Positions 17,016 to 32,500 of a stretch of 64,000 nt of DNA are shown in pieces. The notes under the pieces were generated by a model, which was given only the letters and a program-made list of their open reading frames with translations, was not told the origin of the DNA and searched no databases. The stretch comes from Pandoraea pulmonicola (GTDB lineage Bacteria > Pseudomonadota > Gammaproteobacteria > Burkholderiales > Burkholderiaceae), in contig NZ_CP010310.2 in NCBI RefSeq assembly GCF_000815105.2, positions 3,658,001 through 3,722,000 of the forward strand, read 5' to 3'. A program made the position numbers and the translations under genes. The first letter of the stretch is position 1; every line of letters begins with the position of its first letter.

Positions 17016-19649
17016 ATGTCACCCTCGCTCCTGCCGCAGTGCCTGCTCCGCCGTCGTGCACCGTCCTCCCCCCTCGTTGCTTCCCCTGCTTCCTCCGCTT
17101 CTTCCTTCGCTCCTGCCGCCTCGTTCCCGGGCGCCTGGACCGCCCGCCTGTGCGCTACGGGATTCGTGCTGACCTTGGGCGCCTGCGCGCAAACGGCGCC
17201 GCCTTCGACCGGGACGCCAACCTCTGCGGCCGACGCCCCTGCCGTCGCCGGCGCCACGGCGCCCGCCCCGCGCCAGCACTACACCGCCGACATCCGCCGC
17301 ACCCGCGACGGCACGGCGCACGTCCGTGCAGACGACTGGGGCGGCCTCGGCTACGGCTTCGGTTACGCGCAGGCTGAAGACAACCTCTGCACGCTGGCCG
17401 AAAGCGTCGTCACTTTCCGCGGCGAACGCGCGCTGAACTTCGGCGTGAACGGCCGGGTCGCACAGCGCGCCACCTTCGGCCAGCCCACGAACCTCGACGC
17501 CGACCTCTACTTCCGCCTGGTCTTCGACGGCACCACGCTCGTCCGTTACCGCGATGCACAGTCGCCGCGCGGGCGCGCGCTCGCCCAGGGGTTCGCCGCA
17601 GGCATCAACCGCTATCTGGGCGACTTGCGCTCAGGCGCCGACAGCACCCGGCATGGGGCCTGCCGCAACGCCGATTGGTTGCGCGATCTACCGCCGATCA
17701 CGGAAACCGATGTCTATCGCCGGCTCTACGCCGCCACGATCGCGGCCGGCTCGGCCACCCAGATCGCCGCCATCGCCCACGCGCAACCGCCGTCGGCACT
17801 CGCGACCGCAGGTCCCTCGGTGAACGCCGCCTCGCACGCCGATACCCGTGCGGCGCTGGCATCGTTTGCCGACGCCGGCATCGGCAGCAATGCCATTGCC
17901 TTCGGGGCGAAGCTGAGCGCGAAGGGTCAACCGATTCTCTATGGCAGTCCGCACTGGTATTGGCAAGGCGCCGACCGCCTCTACCCGGCCCATCTGACCA
18001 TCCCCGGCGCGCTCGACGTCTCGGGCGTCGGCCTGCTCGGCACGCCGTTCGTGATGATCGGTTTCACGCGGCAGGTCGCCTGGACGCACACCGTCTCGAC
18101 GGCAAGGCGTTTCGGGCTCATGGCACTGACGCTCGATCCGGCCGACCCGACCCGGTATCGCCTCGACAGTCGCACCGAAGCGCTGCGCAAGGTGACGATC
18201 GAGATTCCCGTGCGCGACGCGCAGGGCCGCGTGTCGGTCGTCTCGCGCACGCGCTACCGCAACGCCGACGGGCCAGTGGTGGATCTGTCCGCGATCTCGC
18301 CGGCACTGGGATGGACGACGCGCCAGGCGTTCGTGCTGCGCGACGCCAACGCCGCCAACTTCGGCCTGCTCGAGCATTACCTGCACATGGCGCAGGCCAA
18401 CTCGCTCGACACGCTGGCGAGAAACGCCCGTGCCGACGCGGCCAACCCATGGGTCAACACGCTCGCCATCGGCCGGGGCGATCCGCGCGTGTGGTACGGC
18501 GACATCGGCCCGGTCCCCGGCGTGTCCGATGCGCTGGCGGCCGAGTGCACGGCGAAGCCTGCCGGCGAGGCGTTTGCCAAGGTGGCCCCCGGTTTGCCCG
18601 TCCTCGACGGGAGTCGCAGCGCCTGTGCCTGGCAGACGACCAGCGACAGCCCCTTGCCGGGCACGCTGGGCCGCGCGCTGATGCCCGACGTGATGAGCGA
18701 CACCGTCGTCGCCAACATGAACGACAGCGCCTGGCTGTCTGCCCCCGACGCGCCTCTCCCGCATCTGATTCCCATCCTCGGGCCCAGCAACGTCCCGCTG
18801 TCACTGCGCACCCGCGCCGGACTGGCCCGTATCGCCGCCCTGCGCGCCGGCGGCCCGATCTCCCCGCAAGCGGTGCGCGACGCCGTCCTGCATGCGCAAC
18901 CCTACTCGGCAACGCTTACGCGCCAGACGTTGCTCGCGCGCGCTTGCGAGGCACCCATCGCACCCAACGCCTCAATGCCGGTGCAAGTTTCGCGCGATCC
19001 GCTCGACGGGAAGCCGCTCGCGGCGACGGCGAGCGTCGATATCGCCCCGGCGTGCCGCGTGCTGGCCGCATGGGACGGCAGCGCGGAGGGCGCATCACGA
19101 GGCGCCAACCTGTGGGACGCCGTGTGGATCCGGCTCGCCGGCGTCGATCCGACAGGTCGCCGCGCATTGGCCGGGCCCTTCGATGCCGCCCACGCCGCCA
19201 CCTCGCCCAATGCGTTGAGCGCCGGGCGCGACGCGCTCAGGCAGGCGCTCGGCGCCGCGGTACTGGAGATGCAGCGCATGGGACTGGCGCTCGACAGCCG
19301 CCGCGACGAGGCGCTCCACGCCGCGCGCGGCGGGCGACGTATCGGGCTGGCCGGAGGCTGCGACATCGCAGGCTACTTCTCGGTGATTTGCGCCGACGCT
19401 CGCATGGGCCCGGGTCGCTACGCCATGGACATCAGCCCGCGCGGCGACACCTATCTGCAAGTGGTGGCGTTTCCGGCCGAGGGCGTCGACGCCACCACGC
19501 TCGACGCCTCCGGGCCGGCAGACGATCCCGCCGACCCGCGCAATGGCGCAGCGCTCCAGGCGTGGGCCGACAAGCGCTGGCAGCGCGCGCCGTTCGACGA
19601 CGCCGACGTGGCCGCCGCCACCGTCAGCGAGCGCCGCATCAGTCAATGA
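17016..19649 (+). CDS. Periplasmic penicillin-acylase-family Ntn-hydrolase (PvdQ-like)
   Basis: An 877-residue N-terminal-nucleophile amidohydrolase. A long N-terminus ends in the lipobox-like TLGAC, suggesting a lipoprotein or exported precursor. The alpha-chain region contains GYGFGYAQAEDNLCTLAE. The beta chain would begin at Ser291 in the GSNAIAFG motif after autoproteolysis. Relatives cleave acyl-amide bonds: penicillins, acyl-homoserine lactones, or the fatty acyl chain of pyoverdine precursors (PvdQ). The siderophore-type promoter upstream and a FAAL-initiated NRPS in the same locus favour a role in siderophore maturation or turnover. AHL hydrolysis is an alternative. Confidence 0.85.
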   Translation: MSPSLLPQCLLRRRAPSSPLVASPASSASSFAPAASFPGAWTARLCATGFVLTLGACAQTAPPSTGTPTSAADAPAVAGATAPAPRQHYTADIRRTRDGTAHVRADDWGGLGYGFGYAQAEDNLCTLAESVVTFRGERALNFGVNGRVAQRATFGQPTNLDADLYFRLVFDGTTLVRYRDAQSPRGRALAQGFAAGINRYLGDLRSGADSTRHGACRNADWLRDLPPITETDVYRRLYAATIAAGSATQIAAIAHAQPPSALATAGPSVNAASHADTRAALASFADAGIGSNAIAFGAKLSAKGQPILYGSPHWYWQGADRLYPAHLTIPGALDVSGVGLLGTPFVMIGFTRQVAWTHTVSTARRFGLMALTLDPADPTRYRLDSRTEALRKVTIEIPVRDAQGRVSVVSRTRYRNADGPVVDLSAISPALGWTTRQAFVLRDANAANFGLLEHYLHMAQANSLDTLARNARADAANPWVNTLAIGRGDPRVWYGDIGPVPGVSDALAAECTAKPAGEAFAKVAPGLPVLDGSRSACAWQTTSDSPLPGTLGRALMPDVMSDTVVANMNDSAWLSAPDAPLPHLIPILGPSNVPLSLRTRAGLARIAALRAGGPISPQAVRDAVLHAQPYSATLTRQTLLARACEAPIAPNASMPVQVSRDPLDGKPLAATASVDIAPACRVLAAWDGSAEGASRGANLWDAVWIRLAGVDPTGRRALAGPFDAAHAATSPNALSAGRDALRQALGAAVLEMQRMGLALDSRRDEALHAARGGRRIGLAGGCDIAGYFSVICADARMGPGRYAMDISPRGDTYLQVVAFPAEGVDATTLDASGPADDPADPRNGAALQAWADKRWQRAPFDDADVAAATVSERRISQ

Positions 19650-19718
19650 GCGACCGATGTGCGATCAATGTGCGGTCAATCCCCCGGCAACGACGCAACG
19701 ACGACTCATTCGCGCACC

Positions 19719-19743
19719 TAAACATCGCGCCGTTTGAATCGTC
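19719..19743 (+). promoter_or_regulatory. TAAA-N17-CGTC promoter (iron-starvation sigma type) for TonB receptor
   Basis: TAAA at 19719-19722 and CGTC at 19740-19743, with 17 bp between, lie 86 bp before the receptor ATG. The receptor thus has its own promoter rather than relying on read-through from the acylase gene. Confidence 0.65.
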
Positions 19744-19828
19744 CACTCTCGTTAGGTGCTGGCGCCCGGGGATACGAGTGCGCACGCCGCCTCTGTTTTC
19801 TCATAAGTCAGAACCAAGGAGTGTTTAG

Positions 19829-22087
19829 ATGAAGCACAACCGGAGCGTCCGTGGCCGGGCGCCCAGCAGCCGACGTCGGATCCATTGTCCCATCCATCGC
19901 CACATCGCCCTCGCCGCCGGCCTCGTCGCCGCACCGCTGGTCTTTGCGGTCAATGCTCATGCACAGGCGCCCGCGCGACCGTCCGGCGAGACAGCCGCGC
20001 AGACGAGCCCTGCGCAGACCGGCGGCGACGTGACGCTCGCACCGACGCGGGTAAGTGCCGAGCGTGCGCAGGAGAACGGCGCCGGGCCGGTGGACGGCAT
20101 CGTCGCGAAGCGCACCACGACCGGCACGAAGACCGACACACCGCTCATCGAAACGCCGCAGTCGGTCTCAGTGATTCCCAAGGAGATGATCCAGGATCTG
20201 GGCGCGCAAACCGTCAGTCAGGCCATGCGTTACAGCGCGGGCGTGCTGCCGGACAACGCGGGCTTCGAGACGCGCTTCGACTGGATCAACATCCGCGGCT
20301 TCTCCGCCTCGACGCTGGGCCTGTACATGGACGGCACCCGTTTGCAGTCGAACACAGAGTTCCAGCTGGAACCCTACGGACTGGAGCGCATCGAGATTCT
20401 GCGAGGGCCGGCATCGGTGCTGTATGGTCAGAACACGCCGGGCGGTCTCGTCAACATGGTGACGAAAAAGCCGCTGGACACGCCGCTGCATGAAATCCAA
20501 CTGACGGGCGGCTCGTTCAAGAACAAGCAGGCGGCGTTCGATTTCAGCGGCCCGCTCGATGCCGACGGCAAGGTGCTCTACCGCCTCGTCGGCCTGTTCC
20601 GCGACAGCGGCACGCAGGTCGATCACACGCCGAACGATCGCATCTACATTGCGCCGTCGCTCACGTGGAAGGCCACCGACAAGACGACGATCACGTTCGA
20701 GGCTAGCTATCAGCGCGACAAGCTCGGCTTCGGTCAATTCCTGCCCGCCTCGGGCACGGTGCGGCCCAACCCGAACGGCCAGATTCCGGTCGGACGCTTC
20801 GTCGGCGACCCAAACTACGACAACATCAAGCGGGAGCAGGTCTTCGCGGGCTACCAGATCGAGCACCGCTTCAACGACCAGGTGACGTTCAAGCAGAGCG
20901 CGCGCTATTCGTACTTCGACTACAAGGTCGATACCGATGGCTACGGGCTCGGCTACGCGGCGGGCAGCACCTCGATGCTCAACCGGCTGCCGTTCGCCGA
21001 TTACCGTCAGACCGACGTCGTGACCATCGACAACCAGTTGCAGACGAAGTTCGACACGGGCCCGTTCTCGCACGTCGCGCTCTTCGGCTTCGACTATTAC
21101 TACTACAACGAGCATCGCAGCATGCGCCAGGGTGTGGCGAACGCGGCGAACCAGATCAGCATCTTCTCGCCGAACTACGGCGCGGCGGTATTCGGCCTGA
21201 CGCGTCAGGCGGCCGACTCCGACTCGCGCTACACGCAGGGCGGCCTGTACTTCCAGGACCAGATCAAGTACGGCAAGCACTGGCTGCTTACCTTCGGCGT
21301 ACGTCAGGATTGGGCGGCCCAGAACGTGTACAACCGGCTGACGAACCGCTCGTCGAATCAGTCCGACTCGCAGGCGACGTATCGCGCGGGCCTGACCTAT
21401 CTGTTCGACATGGGGCTGGCGCCGTACTTCAGCTACTCGGAATCGTTCCAGCCCAACGTCGGCACCGACCGCTTCGGCAACCAGTTCAAGCCGTCCAAGG
21501 GCAAGCAGTTCGAGATCGGCGTGAAGTACCAGCCGGTCGGCTACAACAGCTTCGTCACGCTGTCGCTGTTCGATATCCGCATGTCGAACGTGCTGACGCC
21601 CGACCCGGCCAACACCGCCTATTCGGTGACGACCGGCGAGCAGCACTCGAAGGGCTTCGAGATCGAGGCGGTCGGCGAAGTCACCGACAACCTGAAGGTG
21701 ATCGGCTCGTACACGAACACCAACATCACCAACTCGAAGGCCAACGATCCAACGCTGCTCGGCAAGGTGCCGCCGCAGCAGCCGCGCACGGCCGCCGCCC
21801 TGTGGGCCGACTACACGTTCCACGCGGGCATGCTCAAGGGCTTCGGCTTCAACGGCGGCATTCGCTACGTCGGGCCGACATACATCGAAGCGACCAACAC
21901 GGTCGGTCAGGCGCCCTCGCGTACGCTCGTCGATCTCGGCCTGCATTATCAGTACGACAAGCACTGGCGCTTCCAGCTCGATGGCAGCAACATCTTCGAC
22001 AAGACCTACGTGGTGTGTGTCACGGCTTCACAGTGCGCCTACGGCGCGCGCCGCACCATCCTCGGCACGGCAAAGTACACGTGGTAA
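19829..22087 (+). CDS. TonB-dependent ferric-siderophore receptor
   Basis: A 752-residue outer-membrane receptor. A long signal peptide ends at NAHA-QA, then a Pro/Thr-rich segment, a plug domain (ETPQSVSVIPKEMIQDLG, WINIRGFSASTLGLYMDG, LERIEILRGPASVLYGQ) and a 22-strand barrel ending in the typical aromatic terminus AKYTW. There is no N-terminal secretin/STN-like signalling domain, so it should not drive a FecI/FecR-type surface signalling cascade. AAGGAG lies 7 bp before the ATG. It imports the ferric form of the siderophore made by the adjacent NRPSs. Confidence 0.93.
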   Translation: MKHNRSVRGRAPSSRRRIHCPIHRHIALAAGLVAAPLVFAVNAHAQAPARPSGETAAQTSPAQTGGDVTLAPTRVSAERAQENGAGPVDGIVAKRTTTGTKTDTPLIETPQSVSVIPKEMIQDLGAQTVSQAMRYSAGVLPDNAGFETRFDWINIRGFSASTLGLYMDGTRLQSNTEFQLEPYGLERIEILRGPASVLYGQNTPGGLVNMVTKKPLDTPLHEIQLTGGSFKNKQAAFDFSGPLDADGKVLYRLVGLFRDSGTQVDHTPNDRIYIAPSLTWKATDKTTITFEASYQRDKLGFGQFLPASGTVRPNPNGQIPVGRFVGDPNYDNIKREQVFAGYQIEHRFNDQVTFKQSARYSYFDYKVDTDGYGLGYAAGSTSMLNRLPFADYRQTDVVTIDNQLQTKFDTGPFSHVALFGFDYYYYNEHRSMRQGVANAANQISIFSPNYGAAVFGLTRQAADSDSRYTQGGLYFQDQIKYGKHWLLTFGVRQDWAAQNVYNRLTNRSSNQSDSQATYRAGLTYLFDMGLAPYFSYSESFQPNVGTDRFGNQFKPSKGKQFEIGVKYQPVGYNSFVTLSLFDIRMSNVLTPDPANTAYSVTTGEQHSKGFEIEAVGEVTDNLKVIGSYTNTNITNSKANDPTLLGKVPPQQPRTAAALWADYTFHAGMLKGFGFNGGIRYVGPTYIEATNTVGQAPSRTLVDLGLHYQYDKHWRFQLDGSNIFDKTYVVCVTASQCAYGARRTILGTAKYTW

Positions 22088-22144
22088 GCCTTTGAAGGGC
22101 AGCGTCCAGGCCGACATCGAGGCCCGGACGCCGAGCCAACGAGA

Positions 22145-22174
22145 AGGGGCAGCCGTCGCCGGCCGCCCCTTTTT
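22145..22174. terminator. Rho-independent terminator downstream of receptor gene
   Basis: GGGGC-GCC pairs with GGC-GCCCC (22146-22169) and is followed by five T residues at 22170-22174. It lies 58 bp after the receptor stop. The convergent NRPS gene ends at 22254, so it separates the two converging units; the A residues preceding the stem may also allow some function on the other strand. Confidence 0.75.
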
Positions 22175-22253
22175 CCATGCGTCGACATGGCGTGTCGCCG
22201 GGCAACATCCGCATCCCGGCGCCTGCCCCACTACGCGACGGCCCGCCGCCGAT

Positions 22254-26504
<4,251 letters not shown>

Positions 26505-26566
26505 CGAAAGATCCTTCTTCAGAGAACATCCACGAATCGAATGGCGGCGACACGCCGCGCGCCCAT

Positions 26567-29500
26567 TCAGGCCGCATCGGCCTCCAGGTCGCCGAGCAGA
26601 TCCTCGAGCGCGTCGCGGGCGCCGGCATCGAGCGCCGCCGGCGCGGCGGCCGACCACGCCGCACAGAAGTCGGCGAGCACCGGCGTTTCGAACACCTGCC
26701 GCAACGCCACGGAACGGCCCGACGCGGCCTGAAGCCGCGCCACCATCTGCGTGGCCAGCAACGAATGTCCACCGAGCGCAAAGAAGTTGTCGTGACGTCC
26801 CACGCGCGGCACGCCCAGCACCGTCCGCCACACCTGCGCGACGTCGGCCTCCGCGCCCGGCCGCGGCGCCACGAACTGCGCGGCGACCGCTTGCGGCGCC
26901 GGCAGCGCGCGGCGGTCGAGCTTGCCATTGGGCGTGAGCGGCAAGGCGTCGAGCCGCAGCCACTGACCGGGCATCATGAACGCCGGCACGCGCGTGGCGA
27001 GGTGATCGCGCAGACGCATCCACAAGCTGTCGCCGCCGCCGCCGCCACCACCGCCCGTCACCACGTAGGCCACCAGTTGCTCGCCCGCGCCGTCGTTGCG
27101 AACCATCACCGCGGCGTCGCGCACCTCGTCGTGCGCGAGCAACTGCGCTTCGATCTCGCCCGGCTCGATGCGAAAGCCCCGCAGTTTGACTTGCTGATCG
27201 CCGCGTCCGAGGTAGTCGAGCGTGCCGTCGGGCAGACGCCGCACACGGTCGCCCGTCAGGTACATCCGTGTTCCCGGTGGCCCCCACGGGTCGGGCACGA
27301 AGCGCTCCGCACTCAACGCCGGACGGCCGAGATAGCCGCGCGCGAGCCCATCGCCGCTCACGTAGAGATCGCCGGGCACGCCCATCGGCACTTCCGCCAG
27401 CGACGCGTCGAGCACCCGCCAGCCGATGTCGGGCAGCGGCTCGCCGATGGGCGAAGCACCGAGGCCGCCCACGGGCGCCACCACGCCGTAGCTCACATAG
27501 ACCGTCGTCTCCGTCGGGCCGTACATGTTGACGATGCGCGTACGCTCACCGACGCGCTGCCACCACGGCGCCAGTCGGCGAGGCGTGAGCGCTTCGCCGG
27601 CGAGCACGATGTTGCGCAACGACGTCTGCGACACCGCCTCCGGGAGCGCGCCGAGCATTTGATAGAACGCCGAGGGCGTCTGGCACAGCACCGTCACCGC
27701 CTGCTGTCGAATCAGCGTCCAGAGCGCCTGCGGTTCGCGGCTCGTGTAATACGGCACGACGACGAGACGGCCCCCGTGCGCCAGCGCGCCGAAGATCTCC
27801 CACACGGACACATCGAACGCGTAGGAATGGAACATCGTCCAGACGTCTTCGGTACCGAAACCGAACCAGTCTTCGGTGGCGTCGAGCAGCCGCGTCAGTT
27901 GACGGTGCTCGACCTGCACGCCTTTGGGCCGCCCCGTCGAGCCCGACGTGTAGATGACATAGGCGAGTTGAGCGGCGTCCACGGCCTCGGCCGGCGGCGC
28001 GGCAGGCAACGACGCATCGTCGAGCAGCGTCTCGACGGCCAGACTCACCGGCGGCAGCCAAGCCGCGCCCAGCATCGCCGCTTCGGTAAGCACCACGGCG
28101 ATATCGGCGTCATCGACGACATAGGCGAGACGTTCCGCCGGATAGGCGGGATCGAGCGGCACGTACGCTCCGCCCGCCTTGAGCACGCCGAGGATGGCAA
28201 CGATCAGTTCCACGCGACGCGTCATCGCAATGCCCACGCGGTGCTCGCGCGCCACGCCGTGACGCAGGAGCGCATGCGCGATGCGATTCGACTGTTCGTC
28301 GAGCGCCGCGTATGTCAGCGAGTGCTCGCCGTCGGTCACGGCGATGGCGTCCGGTTGCGACCGACCGAAAGCCGCGATGATGCGATCGACCGTCGCGCCC
28401 GCGTCGAAGGTGCGGCGCGGTCCACGCTGCGCGGCCCATGCCGGATCGGTCTCGTGCAGCACCACGTCCGCCACGCGAAGCGGGGCGTCTTGCGGCGCGC
28501 ACAGTTGTTCGAGCAGATCGCGCAACTGCGTCCACAGACGCTCGACGGCCGGGCCGTCGAAATGCTCGCGGTCATAGCTCATGCGCACGTCGATCGTCTC
28601 GCCCGAGGCGATACCGATCGTGAGCGGGTAATGCGTCGTTTCCACGTTCACGATGTCGCCGAAGCGCAGCGCCTGCGCCCCTTGCGAGCGCAGCGCACGG
28701 TCGACGGGGTAGTTCTCGAAGACGATCAGCGAGTCGAACAGCGCCTGTCCGGGCCAGCCGACCCAGCGCTGGATGTCGTAGAGCGGCGTGCTCTGCGCTT
28801 CGCGCATGGCCAGGTTGTCTTCCTGCAGACGATGCAGCCAGTCGTCGAGCCCGTCGCCCGGCCGTGGCCCCTGCACCACGGGCAGCGTATTGATGAAAAG
28901 CCCCATCATGCGCTCGGCGCCCGGCAACTCCGGCGGACGGCCGGACACGGTGACGCCGAAGCAGACGTCGCGCCGTCCCGTGTAACGCTGCAGCAGCAAC
29001 GTCCACGCGCCTTGCACCAGCGTGTTGACGGTCAGACGCCGGCTGCGCGCCGCACGCTGCCATGCCTGCGCGCGCTCGGCGTCCACCTGGAAAGTGCGTT
29101 CGCCGTGGCCGGTCTGCGGGGCCGACGTGCGCAACACCGTCTCGTGCAGCCGTGTCGGTGTTTCGAAGGCACGCAACGCATCGCGCCAGAACGCCTCGGC
29201 ATGCCGCGGGGCGTGTCGGTCGAGCCACGCGATGTAGTCGCGATAGCGCGGTGCGGGCGGCACGGCGTCGGGCGAACCGGACAGATACGCCTGCAGGATT
29301 TCGCCGATGAGCTGGGCGCTGCTCCAGCCGTCGAGCAGCACATGATGCAACGTCCAGATCAGTTGCCACGCGTCCTCGCCGACACGCACGAGCGCCACGC
29401 GTTGCAGCGGTGCACTCGCAAGATCGAATCCCTGCGCCCGTTCGGCTTCGGCCAGTTCGCGCAGCACGCCGTCGCCGTGCTGTCCGACGCGCTCACGCCA

Positions 29501-32500
29501 GTCGAGCACCCGTAGCACCTGCGGCACCTCGCGATGCACGAGTTGCAGCGGCGGCGCGCCTTCGCGCCAAACGAAACTCGTGCGCAGGATCGCGTGGCGT
29601 CGCACGGCGGCTTGCCACGCGGCCGCGAATCGGTCCGGTTGCAGCCCTTCGAGCCGGATTTGCAACTGATTGACGTAGGACGCGCTGTCCGGCGCCAGAC
29701 GCGCATGGAACACCATCCCCTGCTGCATCGGCGAGAGCGGATAGACGTCCTCGAGCTGGCTCGCCGACACCGGCAGGTCAGCCAGGGCGGCTTCGCTCAA
29801 GTTCGCAAGCGGGAAGTCGGCCGCGCTCGCGCCCTGCCCGTCGGCGCATGCGTCGACCAGTTGTGCCAGGGTCGCCCGCATGCGCGCCGCAACCTTCTCG
29901 ATGGTCGCCTCGTGGAATCGCGCGCGCGAGAAACGCCATTGCAGACGCAGCACGCTCCCGATCACGGCGCCGTCGACCGACAACCAATTGCCCAGCGGCG
30001 CCGACGCGTCGCGTGCAGCACCGGCAGGCGCGTCGCTCGGGGCGAACCGACCGTCGCCGAAACCTGCATCGAGACGACCGAGATAATTGAACGTCACACG
30101 CCCTTGCGGCAATGCCGCCATCGCGTCGCGCACGGACGCGGCGCCGTGATGGCGCAACGCACCGAAGCCGAGTCCGGCGTTCGGTATCGACCGCCACGCG
30201 CGCTTGAGTGCGAACAGCGTGTCGCGCGGCATCGCCGCCACCTCGACGGCGAGCGGATAGACTGCCGTGAACCAGCCGACCGTGCGCGAAAGGTCGAACG
30301 CTTCGGCGCCCGGCATCTGGACTTCATCGCGCCCGTGGCCTTCGACACACAACGCGATGCGTTGCCCACCCGTCCACTCGCCGACGGCCTGCGCCAGCGC
30401 CGCCACCAGCAACTCGTGGATCCGCGCGCGATCGTTGGCGACGTCCAGCAATCGGCGCGTTGCGTCGGCGTCGAGCGTCAGCGTGACTTCGGCGGCATCG
30501 GCCTGCCTGTCGCCGTCGGGTGGCGTCGCGTCCGTCGGCAACGTGTCATGAGCGCCGTGCAGGGCGTCCGCCCAGTATTGCGCTTCCTGCACGCCCTCGG
30601 ACGACACCGCCCAGTCACGCCAGAAGGCAGCCCACGCGTGCGGGGAGCCCGCCTCCGGCAACGTCACCGGCTGACCGACTTCGATCTGGGCAAGTACGCG
30701 TTGCAGATCCGCGAGCAGAATACGCCAGGAAACCCCGTCGACGACCAGGTGATGACACACGAGCAACAGACGCTGCACGCCACCGGGCAAGGCGACGAGC
30801 AAACCGCGCAACAACGGGCCGTCGGCAAGCGACAGACCGCGCTGTGCCTGCTCCGCGGCTGCCAGCGCCTGCGCTTCGTCGGCGGCATCGACCGCATCGA
30901 GCAGGACGAGCGGCGCGCCACTTGCCGCACGATGCGGCTGCCAGCCCTCGGGCGTCCGGCGATAGCGCATATGCAGCGCGTCGTGATGCGCGGCAACGGC
31001 CTGCAAGGCCTGACGCAAGGTCGGCGCATCGAGCGGGCGCCCGGCGTCGCGAACTTCCACCTGCACCCATTGATTCCAGTGGTCGCGATGCTCGACCGGC
31101 GACGCGAAGAACCACGCCTGCACCGGCAGCAGCGCCGGCGTATCGTCATGCGCGGCGTTATCGGATGGCACCCCGGCTTCCCGCGCTTCGTGTCCCGCTT
31201 CCGCCACGGCGGCCAGTTCCGCCAGCGTCTGATACCGGAACACGTCGCGCACCGTGATGCGCCAGCCGGCCTCGCGCGCCCGGCTCACCAGTTGCAGCGC
31301 GACGATCGAATCGCCGCCGAGGGCGAAGAAATTGTCATGGCGACCGACTTGCGCCGCGCTCAGCAATTGCCGCCATACCTCTGCCAATGCCGCCTCCGCG
31401 CCGTCACGCGGCGCTTCTTCGCTCGCACTGTGCCACTGCGGCGCGGGCAGCCGCTTGCGATCGAGCTTTCCGTTCACGAGCTTGGGCAACGCATCGAGCA
31501 CGACGATCTGCGCGGGCACCAGATAGGACGGCAGCCGTGCGGCGAGCGCCTGACGCAACTGCTCGCCGAACTCGACGGGGTTCGTCCCGTTCGTCCCATT
31601 CATCCCGACCGGCAGCCCCGCGCTCACGTGCGCGACGAGCTGCACGCCCGCCGGTCCCTGCGCCGTGCCGACAACGGCCTCGCGAACGCCCGCCTCGGCA
31701 AGCAGTTGTGCTTCGACCTCGCCCGGTTCGATGCGAAAGCCGCGCACCTTGAGTTGCTGGTCGCGGCGTCCGAGGTATTCGAGCGTACCGTCGTCGAGCC
31801 AGCGCACGCGGTCGCCCGTGCGATACATGCGCGCGCCCGGCGCCCCCCACGGATCGGGCACGAAGCGTTCGGCGGTCTGTCCCGGCCGCGCCAGATAGCC
31901 GCGTGCGACGCCTTCGCCGCCCAGATAGAGCTCGCCCGCCACACCGACCGGCGCCGGCACAAGGCGGTGGTCGAGGACGTAGGCGCGCCGTTTGCCTACG
32001 AGCGACCCGATGGGAGCATACGGTGTGGGGCTTTCGCCACCCGCGAGTACGGTCCAGTTCACCGGTGTGACGACGGTCTCCGTTGGCCCATAGCCGTTGA
32101 GCAACCGGGACGGCTGCAACGTGCGCATGACAAGGGCGAGCGTGTCGCGCGACAGCGCCTCGCCGCCGCACGAGTAGATCAGTCCGGGCGGCACGGCATC
32201 CGGATGCGCATCGACCCATTGCGCCACGTGGCGCAAAAGCGCGGTCGGCAGTCCGGCATTCGTCAGACGCCGGGTCGTCAGTTGCTCGCAGATTTCCTGC
32301 GGCGTCCATTGGCGCTCGCCGCGCAGCACCACGCATGCGCCGTGCGAGAGCAGCGTGAGCCACCGTTCGTGCGAACCGTCGAACGAGAGCGAGGCCACAT
32401 GCAGTTCCCGGAACGCCGGCGTCATGCCGAAGAGGCGGCCGATCGCGCGGCAGTGCATTGCGATAGGCCCGTGCGGAACCGCCACCCCCTTGGGTCGCCC

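Noticed and set aside
17016..19649. Calling the acylase a penicillin-resistance or dedicated quorum-quenching enzyme
   Set aside because: Family membership alone does not give the substrate; promoter and context point to the siderophore pathway, so only the family is asserted.
27030..27062. Triplet repeat considered as part of a CRISPR or VNTR array
   Set aside because: It is a single in-frame poly-glycine tract with no spacer structure.
26505..27287. A 261-residue N-terminal extension of the third NRPS
   Set aside because: It overlaps the C-terminus of the second NRPS in another frame and is Arg/Gly/Ala-rich; the ATG at 26504 has a ribosome-binding site and a normal NRPS N-terminus.
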